Source: Nitrospirales bacterium
GTDB lineage: Bacteria; Nitrospirota; Nitrospiria; Nitrospirales; UBA8639
Reading direction: 5' to 3'
Assembly: GCA_029261355.1 (NCBI GenBank)
Contig: JAJDBM010000052.1
Span: 62,001-126,000, forward strand
Length of the DNA: 64,000 nt
Positions 35,035 through 43,438 of this stretch are shown piece after piece. Below the pieces are notes generated by a model, which worked only from the letters and a program-made list of their open reading frames with translations, did not search any database and had not been told where the DNA came from. Each line of letters starts with the position of its first letter. Position 1 is the stretch's first letter. Both the position numbers and the translations under genes were made by a program.

Positions 35035-36792
35035 TCATTCAACACTTCGACCGCTATCTGACTTTGGGAACACAGCGGAAATCCCATCTGCACGACTCCA
35101 CCGCCATACTGCCATATCTGACGAGTGAGGGACAGGTTCTAAGGTAAAATGTTCATTCAAATACATCACGACATCATGAGGAAATGTTCCGACGATTGGA
35201 ATAGGACGGCTGCGATGACGGCTAGACCCTTCCCCCCGCCAACGGTAGGTCACAATCCAACCGGAATGATTGTCATGAATCACATGTTTGAAATCTTCCA
35301 ACGTTCGCAGAACAATACCACCAAACGTATAATCAAGAAGACGACCACCTGCATCACGAATATTAGCTTCTTGATTATTGCTGTCGTATGCGTCATTCAT
35401 AAAATAGAGAGGTTGAGTCGCCCCATAATAGCTAGCCAGTAAGGGATAACTCGAAATCATGACATCTCCCTCTTTTTGATGTTCTGAAATATACGTCATA
35501 ACATTATTCCAGTTGTGATGTTGAACATCAGTAAAATGAGGAGATTGAAAATGGGTAGAGAAATCCTTCACGGTTCTCTTAAACCAAGGCATATTCATTA
35601 ACAGTGCGACAATCGCGACACTCAGAATCCCAGCCACAAATACAGTCCATATTCTTCGTGAGAAATAGTCACCACTATTGAGTTTTTGTCCTGCTGACCA
35701 CAAAAAGGAGAAGACTTCACCAAACCCGACACCAGCTATGATGTACATGATCGGTAATATATGATGTATATAACGATAGCTTTTCTGAGGGAAAAATACA
35801 CTATGGAGAATGAATGGAATGATAAAAGACAGGGCTAAAAATAGACTCAACTTGGCATTTCTAATAAAACAGAAAACAACCGGGATAGCTAGACTTCCAA
35901 ATACGATAGGATACTCGTCTAATAATTGCCATCGATAAAAATTCCAATTCCCGGCCCGCTCTTGGTACCAAGGAGGAACGGCTTGAGTCGTGGCAATAAA
36001 CTCTTCAATCTTTTCAGGAAATAGAACACTACCGACAACAGCTCCCACAATGAGACAAAGAGCAGACCCAACATATTTCAAGCGCTTGGGAGCCGCAAGA
36101 TTTCCCACAAACAGAGCACCACTCCCCATGACAAGGATATACACAAAAATCCCTGCAATACCTGGTTGAATCAACTTGTGTATCTCCCATGCCAACAGAA
36201 ACAACAAACTCGCACCAACGAGAAAAATTGGACGAATTTGGAGATTGGCGACCCACTCACTGATGCGAGAAAAACTCCCGTTCCTTTTCTTCACATGAGG
36301 AGAAGTTTCAAATCCTTCATAGAATAGGAATAGGATCAACAAAAAGAGAAGTTGAAGCAAAGTATACATCCTCACTTCTCGAGACAACGCCACTTCGATT
36401 GGGGAGAATGTGACCAAAAAAGCCGCCACAAGGCCAGCCGATGCTGAGAACCATCTGGCCGTAACCCAATAGACGAACAACACGAGTAACACACCGAATA
36501 TAGCTGCAGGTAATCTCAGGGAATATTCACTGATCCCACCCATTAATCCTGCAAAGGCAACGAAGTAAGAAAAAGATAGGCTCCGATCATAAACATAGCC
36601 CGACGGCAACACAGGCGGATTTCCCTGAATGAGCTGTTCTGCCACAGTCGCATGAAGTATTTCATCTAATCCAAAGTCAGCATCTCCAAGGTACGAAAAT
36701 CGAAGAAGGGCGGCTATGCATAAGAGCACAACACATCCCAGGTGAAAATAATGCCTTGAATGAAGAAATTTGTGTTCGTCTGTAACAGACAC
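35035..36792 (-). CDS. GT39/PMT-family membrane glycosyltransferase
   Basis: 585 residues with about eleven to thirteen membrane helices. The first periplasmic loop has FGLDEILHATVAEQLIQ, in which the acidic pair is the catalytic motif of lipid-phosphosugar-dependent (GT-C) enzymes. SREVRMYTLLQLLFLL is the second conserved region. The soluble C-terminal part (about 430-585) includes DVMISSYPLLASYYGA. It should use a polyprenyl-phosphate sugar on the outer face of the inner membrane to modify a glycan or protein. Two DPM1/ArnC-like enzymes at 60.9-62.9 kb could make the donor. The start is GTG at 36792, with AAGGGAG five bases upstream. Confidence 0.88.
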   Translation of the reverse strand: MSVTDEHKFLHSRHYFHLGCVVLLCIAALLRFSYLGDADFGLDEILHATVAEQLIQGNPPVLPSGYVYDRSLSFSYFVAFAGLMGGISEYSLRLPAAIFGVLLVLFVYWVTARWFSASAGLVAAFLVTFSPIEVALSREVRMYTLLQLLFLLILFLFYEGFETSPHVKKRNGSFSRISEWVANLQIRPIFLVGASLLFLLAWEIHKLIQPGIAGIFVYILVMGSGALFVGNLAAPKRLKYVGSALCLIVGAVVGSVLFPEKIEEFIATTQAVPPWYQERAGNWNFYRWQLLDEYPIVFGSLAIPVVFCFIRNAKLSLFLALSFIIPFILHSVFFPQKSYRYIHHILPIMYIIAGVGFGEVFSFLWSAGQKLNSGDYFSRRIWTVFVAGILSVAIVALLMNMPWFKRTVKDFSTHFQSPHFTDVQHHNWNNVMTYISEHQKEGDVMISSYPLLASYYGATQPLYFMNDAYDSNNQEANIRDAGGRLLDYTFGGIVLRTLEDFKHVIHDNHSGWIVTYRWRGEGSSRHRSRPIPIVGTFPHDVVMYLNEHFTLEPVPHSSDMAVWRWSRADGISAVFPKSDSGRSVE

Positions 36793-37100
36793 AGTACTCC
36801 CTTCCCTCGCACTACCTACAATTGATGATGTCGATCATGACTGGGACTAATAACAACGAGAAAATGGGATGACCGGTCCGGACGAAACAACCGAGCTTCC
36901 CTTTGAAAATCTGCAGAATGTTATGAGGACTTTCCGTCAACATTCTACAAAATAATATGCTGAACATCACTCTTGTATATATCCAAGACAGAGATGTCTC
37001 TTTTATTCAATCGAGAGTAAAGAAGAGACCTGGGCAAGCGAGAGATGAAGCAGGTCGGTATTAGAGATAAAAATGGTCTCTCTTCGGTAAGATTTTTGAC
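36793..37100. other. 308-bp gap between methyltransferase and GT39 genes
   Basis: The only structure I see is an 8-bp inverted repeat, AGAATGTT (36915-36922) with AACATTCT (36939-36946), enclosing 16 bases. It has no T tract. The gap may contain a promoter for the GT39 gene. No gene is apparent. Confidence 0.45.
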
Positions 37101-37778
37101 TCATGAGGTAAGACTCGGCTTCCTTGCCGTGACATAGAGTGAGCCAATTTTTCGGTCCTGCGAATCTAATTCAGGATCGAATTCACGATGCTGAATATCG
37201 ACAAAGCCAGCTCGACTGAGTACGAGCTTCAAGGTTTTGAAATCATAGGCAAAACGGTGATGATTATCCATTCGAAAATGGTAGTTTAAATGCTCCATTT
37301 CTGTTTCGCACCACTTAGGATGCCATTGCTGCTTCACAAATTTGAAATACCCCTCTTGACTCTGGCCAGTATATTCCAGAATTGGCCATTCGGTATCTGG
37401 AACTCCTACACTGAAAACACCATCTGGTTCAAGTATTCGAAAACAAACTTCGAGGAACGAATTCGTTGGATCAGGATAGTCCAAATGCTCTAAAAAATGT
37501 TCAGAATAAATAAGCTGACAAGCCCCATCAGAAAATGGGAGAGGTTCTCGTAAATCTAACGTCAGGTCGGCATTCGGGCTTAAATCAATATTGACCCAAC
37601 CTTCTTTTAGTTTAGGACCACACCCAACATTCAATTTCAACCCTGTCTTATAAGAAAATTTTCTAGCACGAAACACTCCAACCCTATGCCTGACATTGAC
37701 CTTCACTTCTTGCAATAACACCTCAACTGAGACTCTAAACCCTCGAGTCGTAATGTATTTCAGGAACGGCCGTAGCAT
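37101..37778 (-). CDS. Class I SAM-dependent methyltransferase
   Basis: 225 residues. The SAM-binding motif LNVGCGPKLKEGWVNIDL (about 48-65) is followed by an acidic strand end (LTLDLREPLPF) and a region IYSEHFLEHLDYP, as in methyltransferases acting on small molecules or sugars. FAYDFKTLKLVLSRAGF is the usual C-terminal element. It is related to the next gene (37870-38634), with which it shares EHF-EHLDY and the tail motif, so the two are likely diverged duplicates. O-methylation of a sugar in the exopolysaccharide is the likely role, by context only. Confidence 0.87.
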   Translation of the reverse strand: MLRPFLKYITTRGFRVSVEVLLQEVKVNVRHRVGVFRARKFSYKTGLKLNVGCGPKLKEGWVNIDLSPNADLTLDLREPLPFSDGACQLIYSEHFLEHLDYPDPTNSFLEVCFRILEPDGVFSVGVPDTEWPILEYTGQSQEGYFKFVKQQWHPKWCETEMEHLNYHFRMDNHHRFAYDFKTLKLVLSRAGFVDIQHREFDPELDSQDRKIGSLYVTARKPSLTS

Positions 37779-37869
37779 TATGGGGGGACCTTAAAGTCAC
37801 GTTTATCGCATATCACAGATTCAACTAACTCCATGGGAGTGCAGCAACCGGAGTTAATAGACGTACTTT

Positions 37870-38634
37870 TTATCGAACCGCATCAACATACAAACTCTCT
37901 GAAGCGCGCTCAGACTGATCAAGGCAAATCTCAGGGAGAAGAGACTCCCCAACTGACTGCTTTAGAATATTCGAAAACCCAAATTTGGAAAGCACAAATT
38001 CTAAATTCTCATAGTCATAGGCATATTTATGTTCAGAACCCTGCCGAAAGACAAGATTAATTAATTCCATTTTCACATTAATTTTACAATGGTAGTGATG
38101 ATCTCTTTGCTCCAAGTCTAATGGTCGTACCTTACTGATTTCTTCCCATCCCTCCATACAGTAGGCCCGCATATACTGCTCTGAGTCTGGGACAACAATT
38201 CTCATCACCCCACCAGGCGTCAAAACTCGATGGCATTCTGACAAAAAATAAGGCACTTCTTCGGTATAATCTAGATGCTCAAAAAAGTGTTCACAAAAAA
38301 TTCCATTCACTGATTCATCGGGGAACGGAAGCTGCTTTCGACAATCGTAGACACAGTTAATTCCTGGAAATGGGTAAGAATCCACATTGACCCATCCAGG
38401 TTTGCCTTTGCCCCCAGCTCCTAAATTGACAAAAAGATTATTGGCATTCCGGTATTGATCTGGGACGGAGCGACTTTTCCATCGAACCCATGCTAATCGT
38501 AGCTCATCCCTTAACGGATATAAGGTGTGAATCGGAAGGACCTTATAAATGAGTTTTCGTTTAAGGCTCCATGGATTTGCCAAAAGCTTACCATAACGAG
38601 GAAAGACATCTAGCTCTTCTATCTTACGACTCAT
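37870..38634 (-). CDS. Class I SAM-dependent methyltransferase
   Basis: 254 residues. Motif I is FVNLGAGGKGKPGWVNVD (about 68-85), less canonical because the usual GCG is GAG. CEHFFEHLDYTEEVPYFL and HRVLTPGGVMRIVVPD, a classic post-motif strand, follow. AYDYENLEFVLSKFGF closes the domain. It resembles the methyltransferase just downstream. Some members of this group act on glycans or lipid-linked sugars; the substrate is not known here. It lies 101 bp after the acyl carrier protein gene. Confidence 0.86.
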   Translation of the reverse strand: MSRKIEELDVFPRYGKLLANPWSLKRKLIYKVLPIHTLYPLRDELRLAWVRWKSRSVPDQYRNANNLFVNLGAGGKGKPGWVNVDSYPFPGINCVYDCRKQLPFPDESVNGIFCEHFFEHLDYTEEVPYFLSECHRVLTPGGVMRIVVPDSEQYMRAYCMEGWEEISKVRPLDLEQRDHHYHCKINVKMELINLVFRQGSEHKYAYDYENLEFVLSKFGFSNILKQSVGESLLPEICLDQSERASESLYVDAVR

Positions 38635-38735
38635 CCTTCAGCTCACCTCCCTTGCCGGAACTCGCCTCACCAATATTGAGGCTCTTCGCATTCAAAGTCT
38701 GTATCAACAAGAAACAATCCCCACCTCGCGCGGCT

Positions 38736-39002
38736 CTAGGGGATAGAATTTGCTTCCTTCTTCATCTGTACATAACTCGCCATCGTCGAGATCGATTGAA
38801 AATTTTCAGGAGTTAATTCTTCATCAGACACGGTCAATCCAAATTCTTCCTCAAGATACGTCACGACATCCAAAATACCTAATGAGTCTAATAAACCGGT
38901 CTCGATCAATTCATCCTCATTCTGGACATTGAGTTGCCGTGCTTGGGGAATATGTTCAACAATAAAAATTCGAATTCTCTCTAATGTATTCATGGCATCC
39001 AT
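38736..39002 (-). CDS. Acyl carrier protein
   Basis: 88 residues, typical of a stand-alone carrier protein. The phosphopantetheine serine is residue 40 in LLDSLGILDVV, and EEEFGLTVSDEELTPENF is the conserved helix II-III region. AGGAGG lies 11 bases before the ATG at 39002. It is 20 bp after a GNAT gene. In XrtA loci a dedicated carrier protein partners the AMP-ligase and PLP decarboxylase; here those genes are about 6.3 kb downstream, separated by methyltransferase and glycosyltransferase genes. It probably carries an activated acyl or aminoacyl group for transfer to the polymer. Confidence 0.93.
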   Translation of the reverse strand: MDAMNTLERIRIFIVEHIPQARQLNVQNEDELIETGLLDSLGILDVVTYLEEEFGLTVSDEELTPENFQSISTMASYVQMKKEANSIP

Positions 39003-39022
39003 AAGTTTTCACTCCTCCTTAA

Positions 39023-40066
39023 CTACGCGTCACGATCTCCCTGCATAAGCAGGAGATTAGCTGGCTCATAGTCTTTACGTGTTCCATTTGCCCCACACCC
39101 AGGATTTTGGATAATGACAGGGTCAGCATCCCGAGGACTAAACCCGCATGAAACAAAAAAGGGAATGCAATGATGTCCCTCAACCATCGACACCGTCAAT
39201 GACTCATGCCCACGCTCACGAATCCGATCCATCACTTGGCAGATAAGGCCAAGCATGACATCTTCTTCATCACTACCAAAAATATCAAAAATACGCGCAT
39301 CACCATCCATGTCGGAAAATACAATATATCCCTTAAGGAGTCCGTTGTCTCGAGCCGTGATGAACTCACAAGAATACAATGGATTAGAATGATATCGCCA
39401 GTTTAAATATACCGCACTTCGTTCAAGGCAATTCCCAATAGTACCTGTCATCTTCTCAGAAAGCGCTGTAAACTCATCACCACATTCTTCTTTATAGGGA
39501 AGGAAATCTAGCCCCTGCCTCACATGAACCTTTTTTGCCGTCAAATTCAACGCGACGTTACCCAAAAAAGATAAGCCTTTCTGCAACATATCCACTTTCA
39601 CGAAAGACCGAACTCGACGATTGACTCTTAATGGTTTCACAAAACGAATCATCTTTTGAGTCGAAGAAATTTTAAGCCGCTTGTACACAGCCAACATCTT
39701 GCGGCTCGGGAAGTCATACCATATCGAGTCGGTGCCTAAACCAACCTGTTCAAGACATGTTCGTTGAAGCTGAAGTGCAGGACCAAGAGAGCGATAGGCG
39801 TCACTAATACAGAAATCTCCCAAGACCCATCCAATTTCTTTTTTTGATCCGATGCGGAGACGTCGAGGAAAGGCAGCGGCAGTCCCCACAATTTCACCAG
39901 ACTTTTCTTCATGGGCAATCCAGACTTTTGGTGGACCGCATGGGTTGAGGCAATAAAGCCATTCAAATCGTTTTTCCCTCGAATTAGAAGTTAAGAATTG
40001 CTGATGAAGATCAACAATAGCAGGACGATCACGAAGAAGATCTGCGTTGGTTACAATCACAGCCAC
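39023..40066 (-). CDS. GNAT-family N-acyltransferase
   Basis: 347 residues with the GNAT fold: an N-terminal half with VWIAHEEKSGEIVGTAAAFPRR and WVLGDFCISDAYRSLGPALQLQ (acyl-CoA pyrophosphate-binding region), and a second half with CEFITARDNGLLKGYIVFSD that looks like a further GNAT-type sheet. The start is GTG at 40066, directly after the TGA of the upstream gene with no space, so translation is probably coupled. The next gene is the acyl carrier protein. That arrangement suggests it moves an acyl group from the carrier or from CoA to an amino group on the glycan precursor. Confidence 0.8.
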   Translation of the reverse strand: MAVIVTNADLLRDRPAIVDLHQQFLTSNSREKRFEWLYCLNPCGPPKVWIAHEEKSGEIVGTAAAFPRRLRIGSKKEIGWVLGDFCISDAYRSLGPALQLQRTCLEQVGLGTDSIWYDFPSRKMLAVYKRLKISSTQKMIRFVKPLRVNRRVRSFVKVDMLQKGLSFLGNVALNLTAKKVHVRQGLDFLPYKEECGDEFTALSEKMTGTIGNCLERSAVYLNWRYHSNPLYSCEFITARDNGLLKGYIVFSDMDGDARIFDIFGSDEEDVMLGLICQVMDRIRERGHESLTVSMVEGHHCIPFFVSCGFSPRDADPVIIQNPGCGANGTRKDYEPANLLLMQGDRDA

Positions 40067-42292
40067 TCAAGTATTTGCCTTTCCCGTCCAAATCCCACCG
40101 GCCTTTAACACATTTCGCCCTATTTCAACTAAGCTGTGACGATAAAAGTTGAGATGGTACATCGTCCTCATTTCCTCAGTCCATTTCGAATGCCAATCAC
40201 GAGCTCGTCCATAAAACTCTAAAACCTTGATTGAATTCCGAAGATATAATCGCTTAAGTATTTCTTCACGCATCAGATAACTCGGAGACAATTTTTTATA
40301 ATCTTCATCATACGCTGTTTTCAAAAGTATAAACATTCCATTTCTACGTATACACAAATCGCTCGCAATCGGCTTTCCGTCCATCAACAATTGATAGATG
40401 ACCCCCTCCTCATGAACACAAAAATTTTTCAACATGTCACTATAAAAACGTCCCTGATCATTGTCTATCGAAACCGCTGTCCCTTGCAGTCCTTTCCAGC
40501 CAGACTCTTCTAACTGTCCATAAACCTGGATGCCAGGAATAATGTGTTCAGGATCACGAATAGTCGATATCGATATTTGCACGCCATTTTCGTCAAGCCG
40601 CTTCTTTCGTCGTGCAAGATTATTGACAAGATCCTTTCCTCGCGATTTCCAATATTCGTCAAAGCTATTAAAAAGAGTCATTCGTGGAGTTGTAATATAT
40701 TCCACAAACTCTAGGTGAGGAAACTGACTAAACGGGGAAAAGACGGAATAATCAGGATCTTGCTGGGTAATAGATAATCCGAGAGCAACTCCGGGAAGAC
40801 TTGCCATGAGACCTTGTACTTGCTTTTCAAGATTGTCCTTATTCGCTAAAGCGATAAGTCCTAAGGGAGCCTGAGAAGGTTGAAATGTTTGCCAAAATCC
40901 ATTTCCAATTCCTTCTAATAGAACCATGCCAGGATAAGCTGGGTCCTTGGATATGGCTAATTTCGTTCGTGATGTTGAGAAATACTGGACTAAGGGCGCA
41001 ACAAATTTTGAATCCAGCAGTAAATGGTTATCAAGACTTTTATTGAGTTCATCCCATTGTGCTTGGTATTTCGTGAAGTATTCTCGAGCATTCACAATTT
41101 CCCATTCTCTCGCACGTGGATAACGTGGACGACTTCCATTGCCATTGCCGATCGAAGAGGTCGATGCGCCTGAAACGGTTCCATTCGACTGAATGATGAC
41201 ATCTCCACTCCTCACACCTGCTAAGTGAGCCGGCTTCTGTTCAACGTCAGAAGTTACAAGACTCTCCTTTTGGCGAAAGCGTCGGACAAAGGTCTTAGCA
41301 TGCCTCACCCAAACATGACGAAAATAATTCAGGTGATACATCGTTCGGAAATCATCCGTCCATTTATTCGTCCATCCCTCATTCACCCGACCGTATGTTT
41401 CGACACCCTGAACCTGCTTCTCTTCAAACAGCCGTTGTAAAATCATATATTGAAGAATATACCCTGGAGAAAGACGACGATACGTTTCATCATATGCCAT
41501 TTTCAAAAAAACGACCATTCCATTTCGACGAAGGCAGATTTTCTGGGCAACGGTTTTCTCATTAAACCGTAAAACATATATCAACCCTTCCTGTTTACGA
41601 CAGGCGTGCTCGAGCATATTACGATAAAATGCACCTTGCGCATTATCTGCCGTCACAGCAGTTCCGCCTCGCCCTTTCCAGCCCAATTGCTCTAATTCAC
41701 CATATTGCTGAATACATGGTGTGACATCAGAAGGACTTTGGTACGACTCAAGAGAGACGCGAATACCCTCACGCTCCAAGCGCCGCAATCGTTTCCGCAT
41801 GTTGACCTTTAAATCACTCCCTCTCGTATTCCAATAGTCTTCAAAATCCCCTTCCACTCGTATCCTGGCCGTTTGAACATAATCCTTTATCTCAATAGCT
41901 TGAGACGATCGAACAGAGTTCACATGGCCAAAATTGGGATCCTGCTGTGTGACACCCAACCCAATGGCGTAACCAGGGAGACTTTGCAGCATCACACGGA
42001 ATTGTCCTTCAATATCCTCTGGATTGCCCAATAGTATCGGACCGATCGGCGCTTGAGCCGGTTGAAACGTACTCCACCGTCCCAGTCCAGTACTTTTGAG
42101 AAGAGCCATTCCTGGATATTGTGAATTCTCTGAAATACCCAACAAGGTTCGCTCATCTGCGAATAACTGTACGAGCGTGCCCCAAAACTTCGCATCAAGT
42201 AAGACATGATTATCAATAGCTGAGTTTAGCCCATCCCAGGCATCTTGATGCTGATCAAAAACATCTTGAGCTTTGTGAAATATCCAGGTCAT
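40067..42292 (-). CDS. Tandem-duplicated BioF2/FemAB-like acyltransferase
   Basis: 741 residues made of two related GNAT-like (BioF2/PF13480 type) halves, about 4-332 and 398-732. Paired landmarks are WDGLNSAIDNHVLLDAKF / WDELNKSLDNHLLLDSKF, TFQPAQAPIGP / TFQPSQAPLGL, GLGVTQQDP / GLSITQQDP, LGWKGRGGTAV / SGWKGLQGTAV and FRTMYHLNYFRH / MRTMYHLNFYRH. A linker of about 55 residues (340-395) is Ser/Gly/Asn-rich and includes LAGVRSGDVIIQSNG, which faintly recalls a PDZ loop. Relatives normally have one such unit. It precedes the GNAT and carrier-protein genes and probably transfers an acyl or aminoacyl group to an amino sugar. Confidence 0.85.
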   Translation of the reverse strand: MTWIFHKAQDVFDQHQDAWDGLNSAIDNHVLLDAKFWGTLVQLFADERTLLGISENSQYPGMALLKSTGLGRWSTFQPAQAPIGPILLGNPEDIEGQFRVMLQSLPGYAIGLGVTQQDPNFGHVNSVRSSQAIEIKDYVQTARIRVEGDFEDYWNTRGSDLKVNMRKRLRRLEREGIRVSLESYQSPSDVTPCIQQYGELEQLGWKGRGGTAVTADNAQGAFYRNMLEHACRKQEGLIYVLRFNEKTVAQKICLRRNGMVVFLKMAYDETYRRLSPGYILQYMILQRLFEEKQVQGVETYGRVNEGWTNKWTDDFRTMYHLNYFRHVWVRHAKTFVRRFRQKESLVTSDVEQKPAHLAGVRSGDVIIQSNGTVSGASTSSIGNGNGSRPRYPRAREWEIVNAREYFTKYQAQWDELNKSLDNHLLLDSKFVAPLVQYFSTSRTKLAISKDPAYPGMVLLEGIGNGFWQTFQPSQAPLGLIALANKDNLEKQVQGLMASLPGVALGLSITQQDPDYSVFSPFSQFPHLEFVEYITTPRMTLFNSFDEYWKSRGKDLVNNLARRKKRLDENGVQISISTIRDPEHIIPGIQVYGQLEESGWKGLQGTAVSIDNDQGRFYSDMLKNFCVHEEGVIYQLLMDGKPIASDLCIRRNGMFILLKTAYDEDYKKLSPSYLMREEILKRLYLRNSIKVLEFYGRARDWHSKWTEEMRTMYHLNFYRHSLVEIGRNVLKAGGIWTGKANT

Positions 42293-42313
42293 ATCATTAC
42301 CGCATATCGTTAA

Positions 42314-43378
42314 TTAGGCACAAAACCGAAAATGCTCAAACCTGAGCCCAAATGTATTCATCTCCCGGTCCCAAAATCCCACTCGTTTCATTTCATACAT
42401 GTCGTCCGTCTCACGATTCGATCCAGCCATCGTACTCACAGCACACCGAAATCCCTCTTGCCTCACAATGTCCTTAATCACAGGGTTAATGTCTTGATCT
42501 CGACCACTGGGATAGGCAAAAGTCAGAACTTCACCATCAAGCTCACGTTCAATAGCTGTTTTTGATTGACGTATTTCTTGAACCACATGCTCATGAGAAG
42601 TTCTTGTCAGAATGGGATGGGTCACGGTATGTGCACCAAATCGAATGCCAGCATGATGCATTTCCCTTACTTCCTGCCAATTAAGCATTAACCCAACGTC
42701 AGAAGCCGTCTCTGGCACCTCCAGCTCCCGTGCAAGAAGCAAAATGTGCTCGGATCGAACCTCATCTTGGAGTGACCGCAAAAACCATAGTATCCCTTCT
42801 TGGGCATGCTGTCTTCCACCAGGAGTCTCAAGGTTATACCCATCCACACTTCCAAACTTTCGCAGAGATCTCACTGTTGTTTGACTGATCATTCGACATA
42901 CTTGATCGTGCCACAACACACCACCATTTCCAATCACTCCAGTCGCGAGAAAGATAGTCGCGGTGATGCTCAATTGCGTCAAAATAGGAAAGACATGCAA
43001 ATAATTATCACGATACCCATCATCTAAGGTGACGACCACAGCTCTATCTGGCAAATCATGGGCTTTCATTCGTTCAACAGCATCTTGAAGATCGAGAACA
43101 TGACAATAATCTGCGAGGTACTGCATATGGCTTCTGAAAACATCAACCGACGTGGTTGGCAGATATGGGGAAGGCTCATTGCTCACACCATGATATAAAA
43201 CGATCGGCACAGATCGTTGCACGCGTTTCTGAACAAAAGGAAATTGAATATGTCCCGCCTCAGTTGTCCTTTGTTCCAGACGACCAACCAACAGACTGAT
43301 CAAGCGGAGGAGCCCGACCCCTCCTATAAGATCAGCACAAAACTTAAAGCCTCGACTTTTAATTTTGCTCAACAACAT
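42314..43378 (-). CDS. Polysaccharide deacetylase, exosortase A associated type
   Basis: 354 residues, carbohydrate esterase family 4. Motif 1 is VVVTLDDGYRDN with catalytic and metal Asp119/Asp120, motif 2 GAHTVTHP with zinc ligands His250 and His254, and motif 3 FAYPSGRD. An N-terminal extension of about 50 residues precedes PIVLYHGVS. CE4 enzymes remove N-acetyl groups from amino-sugar polymers, which agrees with the wecB gene nearby. It has no clear signal peptide, so it may act on lipid-linked precursors in the cytoplasm, or be exported unconventionally. It lies 60 bp after the amidotransferase-like gene. Confidence 0.92.
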   Translation of the reverse strand: MLLSKIKSRGFKFCADLIGGVGLLRLISLLVGRLEQRTTEAGHIQFPFVQKRVQRSVPIVLYHGVSNEPSPYLPTTSVDVFRSHMQYLADYCHVLDLQDAVERMKAHDLPDRAVVVTLDDGYRDNYLHVFPILTQLSITATIFLATGVIGNGGVLWHDQVCRMISQTTVRSLRKFGSVDGYNLETPGGRQHAQEGILWFLRSLQDEVRSEHILLLARELEVPETASDVGLMLNWQEVREMHHAGIRFGAHTVTHPILTRTSHEHVVQEIRQSKTAIERELDGEVLTFAYPSGRDQDINPVIKDIVRQEGFRCAVSTMAGSNRETDDMYEMKRVGFWDREMNTFGLRFEHFRFCA

Positions 43379-43438
43379 CTTCCTCTATGCTCACAACCTA
43401 AAAAAGTGTACGAAAAAACCCCAAAATCTTTTCTCGAG

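Noticed and set aside
41120-41280. PDZ domain in the linker of the tandem acyltransferase
   Set aside because: Only a loop-like motif is present; about 55 residues is too short for a PDZ fold.
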